Of a DNA stretch of 64,000 bases, positions 34,081-41,779 are shown one piece after another (the first letter of the stretch is position 1; the number at the start of each line of letters is the position of its first letter). The position numbers and the translations under genes were made by a program. Source of the DNA: Phenylobacterium aquaticum. Its GTDB lineage: Bacteria; Pseudomonadota; Alphaproteobacteria; Caulobacterales; Caulobacteraceae. Below the pieces are notes generated by a model, which had not been told where the DNA came from, searched no databases, and was given only the letters and a program-made list of their open reading frames with translations. Location of the stretch: positions 62,001 through 126,000 of the forward strand of contig NZ_JALDPT010000009.1 of the NCBI RefSeq assembly GCF_022695515.1, given 5' to 3'.

Positions 34081-35288
34081 ATGGCTGACTTTGGAGGCAC
34101 GGACCTCGAGGCCTTCCGCGGCGAAGTGCGCGGATGGGTCGAGGCCAACTTCCCGGCCGCGCTCAAGGGCCGTCCGAACCCGATGATGCGCGAGGAGCGC
34201 GCGACCCCCAGCGCCGACCAGGAAGCCTGGCGCAAGGCGGTGGGCGCCAAGGGTTGGGGCACCCCCACCTGGCCGGCGCCTATGGCGGCGGCGGCCTGTC
34301 CTCGGCGGAAGCCCGGGTGATCCAGCAGGAATTCGCCCGCGCCGGGGCCTATAACCCCATCGGCGGCATGGGCGTCATGATGTTCGGCCCGACTCTTCTG
34401 GAGTACGGCACCGAAGATCAGAAGATGGAGCACATCCCGCCGATCTGCCGCGGTGATCTGCAATGGTGCCAAGGGTTCTCGGAACCGGGCGCCGGTTCTG
34501 ACCTGGCCTCCCTTCAGACGCGGGCCGAGGACAAGGGCGATCATTACCTGATCAACGGCCAGAAAATCTGGACGTCGGGCGCCCAATACGCCGACTGGTG
34601 CTTCTGCCTCGTGCGGACCGACACCTCGAAGAAGCATGAAGGCATTTCCTTCGTCCTCTTCACCATGCGCCAGCCGGGTGTCGAAGTGCGGCCGATCAAG
34701 CTGATCGCCGGCAACTCGCCCTTCTGCGAAACCTTCCTGACCGACGCCAAGGCGCTGAAGAAGGATCTGGTTGGCCCGTTGAACGGCGGCTGGACCATCG
34801 CCAAGCGCCTGCTGCAGCACGAGCGTTCTGGCCTGTCCGGCGCGGGCGGCGGCGGCGGGTTCGGGGCGGCCAAGCCGCTGCCGAAGCTGGCCAAGGACTA
34901 TGTGGGCGAGGACGCCGACGGCCGTCTGTCGGATTCGGACCTGCGCACCCGCATCATCATGAACGAGATCGACGGTCGCGCCTTCCAGCAGACCGCCGTG
35001 CGCGCCATGCAGGAGGCCAAGGGCAATTCCGGCCCGTCCGCCGCCACCTCGATCATGAAGAACGCCGGCACCCGCTGGATGCAGGACAAGGCCGAGCTGA
35101 CGCTCGAGATCATGGGTCACCAGGGCCTGGGCTGGGAAGGCGACACCTTCACCGCCGAGGAACTGGGCGCCGTTCGCGGCTGGCTGGGCGGCAAGGCCAC
35201 CACGATCTATGGCGGCAGCCAGGAGGTGCAGAACAACATCATCTCCAAGCGGATCCTGGGCCTGCCGGACCTCACTCAGAACAACTAG
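34081..35288 (+). pseudogene. Acyl-CoA dehydrogenase, large-subunit type, copy 4, single-base frameshift
   Basis: The frame starting at ATG 34081 (MADFGGTDLEAFRGEVRGW) runs to GAKGWGTPTWPA and then leaves the family. The sequence resumes in another frame at AYGGGGLSSAEARVIQQEFA and continues to the normal end, IYGGSQEVQNNIISKRILGL. One added G near 34278, inside GGCCGGCGCC, restores 402 residues, the same size as copies 2 and 3, and gives TWPAAYGGGG where the paralogues have TWPAEYGGGG. The candidate catalytic Glu in LLQHERSG is intact (codon 34821). Everything else is under normal coding constraint, so a missed base or a very recent mutation is likely. Confidence 0.9.
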
Positions 35289-35391
35289 GGCCTTGGGCGC
35301 CCCTAGGGTCAGCCGATTAAGGTCGGCGACCACAGGGGCGAACGGCCTTCGCGTAACAAACACTTCGAGAATTCATAGGGACTAGAGACAA

Positions 35392-36519
35392 ATGGCTGTT
35401 CTGAACGAAGAACAAAGCATGCTCCGCGACGCCGCGAAGAGCTGGGTGCAGGAAAAGAGCCCGGTGACCGCGTTCCGCAAGATGCGCGATAGCGGCACGC
35501 CGCTGGGCTACGACGCCGACGCCTGGAACGAGCAGGCGGAAATGGGCTGGGCCGGGGTCATCATCCCGGAAGACTTCGGCGGCTCGAACTTCGGCTACCT
35601 GTCGCTGGGCCTGATCCTGGAAGAAATGGGCCGCACGCTCACCGCCTCCCCGCTGCTGGCCTCCGGCCTGGCCGCGGCCTCGGCCCTGATCCTGGGCGGC
35701 AACGACGCCCAGAAGGGCGAATGGCTGCCCAAGATCGCCGACGGCTCGCTGGTCGCCACGCTCGCCGTGGACGAAGGCGCGCACCACGCCCCTGAAAAGG
35801 TCGCGACCAAGGCCGAAAAGGCCGGCGCGGGCTATAAGATCACCGGCAAGAAGACCTTCGTGCTCGAAGGCCCGGCCGCCGGCCTGTTCATCGTCTCGGC
35901 CCGCACCTCGGGCGGCGCGGGCGACAAGGACGGCATCAGCCTGTTCCTGGTGAAGGCCGACGACGCCGGCGTCACCAAGCAGAACCTGAAGCTGGCCGAC
36001 AGCCGCGGCGCCTCGAACGTCGAGTTCAACGGCGCGGCCGGCGAACTGCTCGGCGAAGAAGGCAAGGGCTATCCGGTCCTGGAAAAGACCCTGGATCGCG
36101 CCCGCGCCGGCGTCTGCGCCGAAATGCTCGGCGCCGCCGTCCAGGCCTTCGAAACCACGCTCGACTACCTCAAGGTCCGCGTGCAGTTCGGCCAGGTGAT
36201 CGGCTCCTTCCAGGCCCTGCAGCACCGCGCGGCCAAGATGTTCACCGACCTCGAACTGGCCCGCTCGGCCGTCGAAGCCGCCCTGCAGGCGATCGACGCC
36301 GACAGCCCGGACGTGCCGGAACTGGTCAGCCTGGCCAAGGCCAAGATGGGCGACACCTTCCACCTGGTGTCGAACGAAATGGTCCAGATGCACGGCGGCA
36401 TCGGCATGACCGACGCCCACGACGCGGGCTTCTATCTGAAGCGCGCCCGCGCCGCCGAGGCCACCTTCGGCAGCCAGTCCTACCACCGCGACCGCTACGC
36501 GCGGATCCAGGGCTACTGA
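35392..36519 (+). CDS. Acyl-CoA dehydrogenase family protein, small-subunit type
   Basis: A 375-residue acyl-CoA dehydrogenase fold protein, clearly divergent from the four preceding paralogues (starts MAVLNEEQSMLRDAAKSWVQ). The helix that carries the catalytic Glu-Arg in those copies reads KTLDRARAGVCAEMLGAA here, with Asp235 in its place. The C-terminal part (MHGGIGMTDAHDAGFYLKRA) lacks the MCAD-type Glu as well. This combination suggests the beta subunit of a heteromeric alpha2beta2 dehydrogenase, as in the actinobacterial steroid enzymes and possibly the PimC/PimD pair, with the upstream genes supplying alpha subunits. Codon use has more GAA than its neighbours. Confidence 0.88.
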   Translation: MAVLNEEQSMLRDAAKSWVQEKSPVTAFRKMRDSGTPLGYDADAWNEQAEMGWAGVIIPEDFGGSNFGYLSLGLILEEMGRTLTASPLLASGLAAASALILGGNDAQKGEWLPKIADGSLVATLAVDEGAHHAPEKVATKAEKAGAGYKITGKKTFVLEGPAAGLFIVSARTSGGAGDKDGISLFLVKADDAGVTKQNLKLADSRGASNVEFNGAAGELLGEEGKGYPVLEKTLDRARAGVCAEMLGAAVQAFETTLDYLKVRVQFGQVIGSFQALQHRAAKMFTDLELARSAVEAALQAIDADSPDVPELVSLAKAKMGDTFHLVSNEMVQMHGGIGMTDAHDAGFYLKRARAAEATFGSQSYHRDRYARIQGY

Positions 36520-36581
36520 GACCGCTGATCCGTCGTCCCGGGTGATCCTGGGGGCGAAGGGTTGGATTGAGAGCTAGGACA

Positions 36582-36616
36582 ACCCCTTCGGCGGCGACGT
36601 CGGAGGGGTTTTTCTT
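36582..36616 (+). terminator. Intrinsic terminator of the acyl-CoA dehydrogenase block
   Basis: CCCCTTCG and CGGAGGGG (one bulged mismatch pair) form a GC-rich stem with a 12-base loop, immediately followed by TTTTTCTTT. It lies 65 bases after the stop codon of the small-subunit gene. It is the clearest factor-independent terminator in the window. Confidence 0.85.
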
Positions 36617-36704
36617 TGGAGACTAGCGGCGCTTCCAATCCGATGCCCTTGGATACGGATCGGCACGAAAGCAGCGAGGACTGAGATGGGGTCCCCGGCG
36701 CGCC

Positions 36705-37304
36705 TTAGCCCAGCCCCGCGATCAGCTTCGCCAAATCCTGGCGGCTGGCCGCGACCTGAACCGCGGAGCGGGTGACCTGGGCGAGGAAGGCCGCACGGCC
36801 GGCGGTCGTCATCGTGCAATATGATCCCACATTGAACACCCATACGGGCTTGCCCGCCGTGACGCCCGACAGGCTGTCCGCCAAGGCGCTGGCCTGGGCC
36901 TTGAGGGCGGGCGGGGTGATGGCGGTGGCGAGGTCCTTGGTCCGGGTCCGTAGCGGCGCCATCAGTTCTTGGATGTGCTGCGCCGCCTTGAGTGAGATCC
37001 GCAAGTCGACCAGCCCCGAGCAGGTCTGGGCGCCCAGGTCGGCGGCGACGGTCCGCTTGTCGGTCAGGAGGTCTATCAGGGTGTCGTCGAGGTCGGCGAG
37101 AGCGCGCCTCAGCCGCGCCCTGTCGATCGGCGCGGCGATCTGTTCGACCGAGCCCAAGAGGTCGGCGAACAGCTTGGCCAGGCCGGTATAGACCTTGCCA
37201 TCACCGAGGTCGTCGTCGCCCGGAGCAGCCTGGGCCGAGCCCACCAAGCCGGTCAGGGCCAGGAGGGCAGTCCCGACGCCCGCGATCAATGCGCGCCTAT
37301 TCAT
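36705..37304 (-). CDS. Secreted helical protein of unknown function
   Basis: A 199-residue protein with a signal peptide (MNRRALIAGVGTALLALTGL, cleavage near AQA). The mature part is mainly helical, with two regularly spaced cysteines (AQTCSGLVDLRISLKAAQ and GKPVWVFNVGSYCTMT) that may form a disulfide in the periplasm. No known domain recognised. Its start overlaps the end of the upstream small membrane protein gene by 8 bases, so the two are probably cotranscribed with the TonB-domain gene further upstream. Confidence 0.75.
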   Translation of the reverse strand: MNRRALIAGVGTALLALTGLVGSAQAAPGDDDLGDGKVYTGLAKLFADLLGSVEQIAAPIDRARLRRALADLDDTLIDLLTDKRTVAADLGAQTCSGLVDLRISLKAAQHIQELMAPLRTRTKDLATAITPPALKAQASALADSLSGVTAGKPVWVFNVGSYCTMTTAGRAAFLAQVTRSAVQVAASRQDLAKLIAGLG

Positions 37305-37506
37305 TGGGATCCCCCTTCGACGGCGAGAGTGGCCTGCGCGACGCCAAGACCGCGCTTACGCCCAGATAAGCCATGAAGAGCACCACCGCTGCGAGGAGCG
37401 CCACGCCGACGCTGTAGCGAAGCGGCAGGAACGCCCAGCCCAGTCCGCCGCCCAGGGCCAGGAGCAGGCAGAAAACGCCTACGTGGCGCATGACTTGTCG
37501 CGTCAC
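37297..37506 (-). CDS. Small membrane protein
   Basis: A 69-residue protein with two hydrophobic helices (VGVFCLLLALGGGLGWAFL and YSVGVALLAAVVLFMAYLGV). GTG 37506 is preferred as start because GGGGGAA lies 7 bases upstream; ATG 37491 is an alternative. It lies between the TonB-domain gene (11-base gap) and the secreted helical protein gene (8-base overlap), suggesting a three-gene operon. Function unknown. Confidence 0.65.
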   Translation of the reverse strand: MTRQVMRHVGVFCLLLALGGGLGWAFLPLRYSVGVALLAAVVLFMAYLGVSAVLASRRPLSPSKGDPNE

Positions 37507-37517
37507 GGAATTTCCCC

Positions 37518-38207
37518 CTACTTCCCGATCCAGGTCCCGCCGAACTTCACCGTCACCCGCACGCGCTCCAGGGCCAAGGGCTGGCCGTCGACGAGACGGG
37601 GGACGGCGGTCATCCATTTGGCGCCGGCCATGCGCAGGGCTGCGGCGTCGAAGTCGTAGCCTTCCGGGGTCTCGGAGCGGACGACGCAGGCGCTGAGCGC
37701 GCCATCGGCGGCGAGGTCGCAATCCATCACCACCAAGCCCGTGAGGTGGCGGCGGGCGGCGTCGTCCGGATAATAGGGACCCGCGTCGCCCAGGCCGCCA
37801 TAGCTGGCCCTGCGCTGGAACTTCAGTTCCGGCGCGCGCAGCTCGGGCGGCTCGAAGCGGAACGGCAGGGTCAGGGCCGCCCCCACCGCCGAGCGGCCGT
37901 CGGCCCAGTGGGGCTCCAGGCTGAACTTGCCGGCCAGGGCGAGCGCCGCGGCCCCGAACCCGGCGCCGGCCGGCTCCTCCGAGACCACGCCGCAGCCATC
38001 CAGCCGCCCGGCCGCGGTGACCGTGCAGGTGATCTTGGCGCGGCCGCTGAGATCATTGGCCTTGGCGGCGGCCGGATAGACCGCCAGCACGTCCTCATTG
38101 CTGGGCAGGGCGTCCCAGACCGGCTTGTTCACCGGCGCTGCGCCAGCGGCGCCGGCGGCCGAGACGAGGATGCTCAGGAGGGCGAGCCTCGGCAGATGTC
38201 TGGTCAT
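37518..38207 (-). CDS. Periplasmic protein with two TonB C-terminal-like domains
   Basis: A 229-residue protein. A signal peptide (MTRHLPRLALLSILVSAAGA) precedes two repeats of the TonB C-terminal fold: VYPAAAKANDLSGRAKITCT with VTAAGRLDGCGVVSEEPAG, and YYPDDAARRHLTGLVVMDCD with LAADGALSACVVRSETPEG. Each repeat has a cysteine pair in equivalent positions, so each may hold a disulfide. The Pro-rich periplasm-spanning linker and membrane anchor of an energy transducer are absent, so this is unlikely to power TonB receptors. It may bind partners in the periplasm. Confidence 0.75.
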   Translation of the reverse strand: MTRHLPRLALLSILVSAAGAAGAAPVNKPVWDALPSNEDVLAVYPAAAKANDLSGRAKITCTVTAAGRLDGCGVVSEEPAGAGFGAAALALAGKFSLEPHWADGRSAVGAALTLPFRFEPPELRAPELKFQRRASYGGLGDAGPYYPDDAARRHLTGLVVMDCDLAADGALSACVVRSETPEGYDFDAAALRMAGAKWMTAVPRLVDGQPLALERVRVTVKFGGTWIGK

Positions 38208-38384
38208 GGCGCGTCCCCTTCGTAATGGAAGGGTGATGCTCGGCGAGGTTGCTGTCAAACCGGCTGGACGACGGCGCTCAGGTCGCCTGAGACAATGCCG
38301 CAAGTTCCGTTTTTGTTCTCACCCATCTCATGATCTAATCGCCCCCGCACCACACCCCGCGTGGCGCGCCGCACGGGCCCCGCC

Positions 38385-39083
38385 ATGATCCCTGCCGACT
38401 ACGATCCCATGGCCGAGATGCCGCAGTGGGCGCGGTCGGTTCCGGGGATGGATCACACGGGCGGATGGAAGCCGAGCCAGTATCAGCCGCGGATCGGCCA
38501 AATCATCTGTCAGCGGGTGGCGGCGGGCATGACCATGCGCCAGATCGCGGCGGATCCGGACATGCCGTCCTACGCCACCATCTATCACTGGCTGAAGCTG
38601 CACGCCGACTTCGCCAACCTCTATGTCCGGGTGCGCCAGAAGGTGGCCGCGGCGCGGCTGGAGGAGCGGGACGAGGCCGATGCGCGGGCGGCCGACCAGG
38701 CGTGGGAGGATCGGGTGTCGCGCATCTGGGAGGACCGGCGGGTCCCGCGCGACTGGGGGGCGGGCCGGCGCAGCGGCTACAGCCCCGCCCTGGCCCAGCG
38801 GTTCTGTCGCGCCATCATCGCGGGCGGGTCGCTCAAGACCATCACCGCACGTCCGGGCATGCCGTCGGTCAAGCAGGTCTATACCTGGCTGCGCCAGCAC
38901 GCGGCGTTTCGCGAGGCCTATCTCCAGGCCCGGGCCGAACAGCGGATCGGCCTGGCCCTGCGCGCCGACGCCGTGGCCGTGACGGCCACCCCCGACACAG
39001 CGTCGATCGCTGAGGCCCGGATCGCCCAGATCGAAGGGCGGATCGGGCGGCTGACGCCGAAGGTCTATCGGACGGGGTGGTGA
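38385..39083 (+). CDS. Terminase small subunit-like DNA-binding protein with duplicated HTH unit
   Basis: A 232-residue protein built from two copies of a helix-turn-helix unit of the phage terminase small-subunit type. Unit 1 (residues 33-76) includes QRVAAGMTMRQIAADPDMPS and IYHWLKLHADF; unit 2 (132-176) includes RAIIAGGSLKTITARPGMPS and VYTWLRQHAAF. Each unit is followed by a charged helix (VRQKVAAARLEERDEADARA; ARAEQRIGLALRADAVAV). No other phage genes are nearby, so this is probably a domesticated DNA-binding protein rather than part of a prophage. ATG 38385 opens MIPADYDPMAEMPQW. Its target is unknown. Confidence 0.72.
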   Translation: MIPADYDPMAEMPQWARSVPGMDHTGGWKPSQYQPRIGQIICQRVAAGMTMRQIAADPDMPSYATIYHWLKLHADFANLYVRVRQKVAAARLEERDEADARAADQAWEDRVSRIWEDRRVPRDWGAGRRSGYSPALAQRFCRAIIAGGSLKTITARPGMPSVKQVYTWLRQHAAFREAYLQARAEQRIGLALRADAVAVTATPDTASIAEARIAQIEGRIGRLTPKVYRTGW

Positions 39084-39139
39084 GCGGTGGGACCTGCCGC
39101 CCCGCAAGCGCCTCCCCCGCGGGGAGCGCCGAACCGCCC

Positions 39140-39334
39140 TCACCCCCAGCGGTGGTCCGGCACGATGGCGACGGGCACGCCCATCAGGCGGCGGGGGGCG
39201 AGATAGCGGTTGTCGTCCTGGCTGAGGAAGCTGGGGTCCTCCAGCAGGTGGCGCCATTCGGCCGGGGTGAAGTGGAGGGCGACCGCGCCATCCGGGCGGC
39301 GGTCGGGTTCGAAGGTCTCGCTCAAATTCGCCAT
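39140..39334 (-). CDS. Small conserved-looking hypothetical protein
   Basis: A 64-residue acidic protein (MANLSETFEPDRRPDGAVAL, continuing HFTPAEWRHLLEDPSFLSQD). The HFTPAEWRHLLEDPSF segment suggests a single helical folding unit. The start is supported by GGGAG eight bases upstream of ATG 39334. No known domain. The gene is convergent with the terminase-like gene. Coding is likely but not certain. Confidence 0.6.
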   Translation of the reverse strand: MANLSETFEPDRRPDGAVALHFTPAEWRHLLEDPSFLSQDDNRYLAPRRLMGVPVAIVPDHRWG

Positions 39335-39535
39335 GTCGGTACTCCCGTCTCGGCCCCACACACAGGCTGAGGGCCCAAGGGGGCGGCAATAGGGCGCGGG
39401 CGGGCCCGGATGTGGCCGGCGGTGTCGGCGGCGCAACAGCCGGGGCGGCGGCGGGGCTGCGACATTCTGTCCACACCACCGTCCCTTAACGCCTCGCCAC
39501 CCAGGATGGCGGCGCGTTCCATGGACCCAGGCGTA

Positions 39536-40318
39536 ATGAGCGATCAGCGTAAGACCCCCTGCCCCGGATGCCGCGACGGCGCGGCCTTCGACCTAGAGGT
39601 GTCCATGGCCTTCCAGCCGATCATGGACGTCGAGACCGGCCAGCCCTTCGCCTTCGAGGCCCTGGTGCGCGGCGCCCAAGGCCAGGGGGCCGGCTGGGTG
39701 CTGGACCAGGTGACCGAGGCCAATCGCTACGCCTTCGACCAGCAGTGCCGGGTGAAGGCGATCCAGACCGCGGCCCGCGCCGGCCTGCTGGACACGCCCG
39801 GCCGGCTGTCGATCAACTTCCTGCCCAATGCGGTCTATTCGCCCAAGGCCTGCATCCAGCTGACCCTGGCGACGGCGGCGGCCTGCGCCTTTCCCACCGA
39901 CCGGCTGATCTTCGAGTTCACCGAGAACGAGCAGATGGTCGACCCGACCCACGTGGCCAATATCGTCGCCAGCTATCACGAGATGGGCTTCGGCACGGCG
40001 CTGGACGATTTCGGCGCCGGTCATGCGGGGCTGAACCTGCTGGCCCGGTTCCAGCCGGACATCATCAAGCTGGACATGGAGCTGATCCGCGACCTGGATT
40101 CCAGCCTGGCGCGGCGGGTGATCGTGGCCGGGGTCGTGCGCATGTGCGTCGAGCTGGGGATCACGGTGATCGCCGAGGGGATCGAGACGCAGGGCGAGCT
40201 CGCCGCCCTGCGGGAGATCGGGGTGCGCTACATCCAGGGCTATCTGTTCGCCAAGCCGGCCTTCGAGGCCCTGCCGGTGGTGCGCCTGGACGCCGCGCCC
40301 ATGCGCCGCCAGGCTTGA
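39536..40318 (+). CDS. EAL-domain cyclic di-GMP phosphodiesterase
   Basis: A 260-residue protein consisting almost entirely of an EAL domain. The signature is FEALVR, followed by SINFLPNAVYSP, IFEFTENEQ, the metal-binding LDDFGAGHAGLNLL (DDFG), IIKLDMELIRD, VIAEGIETQGEL and the end QGYLFAKPAFE. All main catalytic positions (EAL Glu, Asn, Glu, Asp-Asp, Lys, Glu of AEGIE, Gln) are present, so the enzyme should degrade cyclic di-GMP. The short N-terminal segment (KTPCPGCRDGAAFD) has two cysteines and could bind metal. No sensor or GGDEF domain is attached. ATG 39536 is the best start. Confidence 0.9.
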   Translation: MSDQRKTPCPGCRDGAAFDLEVSMAFQPIMDVETGQPFAFEALVRGAQGQGAGWVLDQVTEANRYAFDQQCRVKAIQTAARAGLLDTPGRLSINFLPNAVYSPKACIQLTLATAAACAFPTDRLIFEFTENEQMVDPTHVANIVASYHEMGFGTALDDFGAGHAGLNLLARFQPDIIKLDMELIRDLDSSLARRVIVAGVVRMCVELGITVIAEGIETQGELAALREIGVRYIQGYLFAKPAFEALPVVRLDAAPMRRQA

Positions 40319-40354
40319 GCCGCCAAGCTTGAGCCGCCAGGCCTGAGCCGCCTT
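40313..40354. repeat. Short tandem repeat at the end of the EAL gene
   Basis: Three copies of a 14-base unit, GCTTGAGCCGCCAA, GCTTGAGCCGCCAG and GCCTGAGCCGCCTT, lie end to end. The first copy includes the TGA stop codon of the EAL gene, and each copy repeats that TGA in another frame because 14 is not a multiple of three. Confidence 0.85.
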
Positions 40355-40410
40355 CCCATCCGCCGATCCCCCGACTAGGGAAGGCGGGTAACCGGAAAGG
40401 CCAGGATCAG

Positions 40411-40845
40411 ATGAGCGACGACCGCATCGGCGACAACGCCCAGGAACTGCACAACACCCTGGGTCAGGTGCGGATCGTCGAGATGGGCGGCGGCCGCGCG
40501 GTGATCGAATATCTGGCGGGCCCGCACATGTGCCACTCGGGCGGGGTGGTCCAGGGCGGCTTCGTCTGCGGCTGGATCGACGCGGCCATGGCGCACGCGG
40601 TGATGGGCGAGGCCGGCGCCGAGGTGACGCCCATGTCCCTGGAGCTTAAGGTCAGCTTCTTCGCCCCCGCCGGACCGGGCCCGGTGTTCGCCGAGGGTTG
40701 GATCGAGCGGCGGGGCAAGTCGACGGCCTTTGTCGAGGGCCAGCTGAAAAACGCCGCCGGCCAGGTGCTGGCCAAGGGCTCCTCCACCATCCGCCTGATG
40801 CCCCGCGCCCAGGTCGAGGCGCGGGCCAGGGCGTCCGCGGAATAG
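40411..40845 (+). CDS. PaaI-like hotdog-fold thioesterase
   Basis: A 144-residue protein of the hotdog fold. The active-site segment reads HMCHSGGVVQGGFVCGWIDA, matching the H-N-x-x-G-x-V-x-G-G pattern of the PaaI/4HBT group with Ser in place of Asn, and SLELKVSFFAPAGPGPVFAEG is the second conserved strand. The family hydrolyses aromatic or aliphatic acyl-CoA thioesters in the cytoplasm. Length is normal. Substrate not inferable from neighbours. Confidence 0.85.
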   Translation: MSDDRIGDNAQELHNTLGQVRIVEMGGGRAVIEYLAGPHMCHSGGVVQGGFVCGWIDAAMAHAVMGEAGAEVTPMSLELKVSFFAPAGPGPVFAEGWIERRGKSTAFVEGQLKNAAGQVLAKGSSTIRLMPRAQVEARARASAE

Positions 40846-40848
40846 GGT

Positions 40849-41241
40849 TCAATCCCGCCGCAGGGCCTCGGTCATGCGGCCGAAGACCTGATTGATCTCG
40901 CCAGCGAGGCCGGGGTCGACGCCGGTGTCGGCGAAGGCGCGGGCCATGGCGTCGCGCCACTGGCGGGCGGTGTCGGCGGTGACCACCACGCCATTGTGCG
41001 CCTTCATCATGCAGACGCCGGGGCGAGCCTCGAACCAGTCGCGCGGACCACCCAGCCAGCCCATCAGGAAGTCGGTCAGGGACAGGCGCATGGGCCCGAG
41101 GTCGGGGGCGTGCAGGTCGCGCAGGGCCTGATAGGCCGGATCGCTGTCCATGAGGTCGTAGAAGCGGTTGACCACCCGGCGGATGGCCGCCCGTCCGCCG
41201 ATGCGATCAAAGGGCAGGGCTTCAGTGGTCTCGACGCTCAT
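40849..41241 (-). CDS. Truncated haemoglobin, group II-like
   Basis: A 130-residue single-domain globin of the 2-on-2 fold. RRVVNRFYDLMDSDPAYQAL covers the first conserved helix with the B10 tyrosine region. RLSLTDFLMGWLGGPRDWFE is the typical group II E-F region with the WLGGP motif, and the proximal histidine is in MMKAHNGVVVT. The F-helix and C-terminal helix (WRDAMARAFADTGVDPGL) are complete. It binds haem and probably oxygen or nitric oxide. ATG 41241 gives the expected family length; the upstream open frame is shadow. It is convergent with the thioesterase gene, 3 bases apart. Confidence 0.87.
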   Translation of the reverse strand: MSVETTEALPFDRIGGRAAIRRVVNRFYDLMDSDPAYQALRDLHAPDLGPMRLSLTDFLMGWLGGPRDWFEARPGVCMMKAHNGVVVTADTARQWRDAMARAFADTGVDPGLAGEINQVFGRMTEALRRD

Positions 41242-41371
41242 GAGGATCTCCGCTGTGGCCGGGCAGGCTGGCGGACGCCGGGCGGGGCGGCCTTGATCCA
41301 GCGCAAGGCGGCTTGACTTCCCCCAGGGCGCGGGCGCGCGATGGCGGCCTGCAATTCCTCGGGAGGGATCC

Positions 41372-41778
41372 ATGACACTGACGGGCGGATGCTATTGCGG
41401 CGCGGTGCGCTATGAGGCGCAGGGGCCGGCCATGATGCGCGGCCAGTGCCTCTGCCGCGAGTGCCAGTACATCTCCGGCGGCGGGCCGAACCTGTTCATG
41501 GTGCTGGGCGCCGACGGGTTCAAATATGTGAAGGGCGAGCCGGCCCGGTTCACCCGCACGGACCTGGACCAGCCGGTGACCCGCGAGTTCTGCGGGACCT
41601 GCGGGACGCCGATCACCAGCCGCGTGCCGCAGAACCCGGCCATGGTGATCCTGAAGATCGGAACCCTGGACGACCAGAGCCAGTTCGAGGGCCCGCAGAT
41701 GGCCATCTGGATGAAGGACGCCCGGCCCTATCACCTGGTGGCCGAGGGCGTGCCGCAGATCCCCGCGCGCCGGGCTGA
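41372..41778 (+). CDS. GFA-family (CENP-V/Mss4-like) zinc protein, 3' end disturbed
   Basis: The first 130 residues match glutathione-dependent formaldehyde-activating enzyme-like proteins: zinc ligands in GGCYCGAVRYE, QCLCRECQYISGG and EFCGTCGTPITS. Such proteins end near residue 135. In the given sequence the frame misses the stop codon here and stays open to 42379, antisense through most of the beta-lactamase gene. One added base near 41765 in the CCCCGCGCGCCGGG run would end the protein at TGA 41778 after 135 residues, two bases before the convergent bla stop. I take that as the true end. Catalytic activity of this wider family is mostly unproven. Confidence 0.8.
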
Positions 41779-41779
41779 T

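Noticed and set aside
38385-39083. Prophage remnant around the terminase-like gene
   Set aside because: No portal, capsid, integrase or attachment repeat was seen nearby; neighbours are ordinary chromosomal genes.
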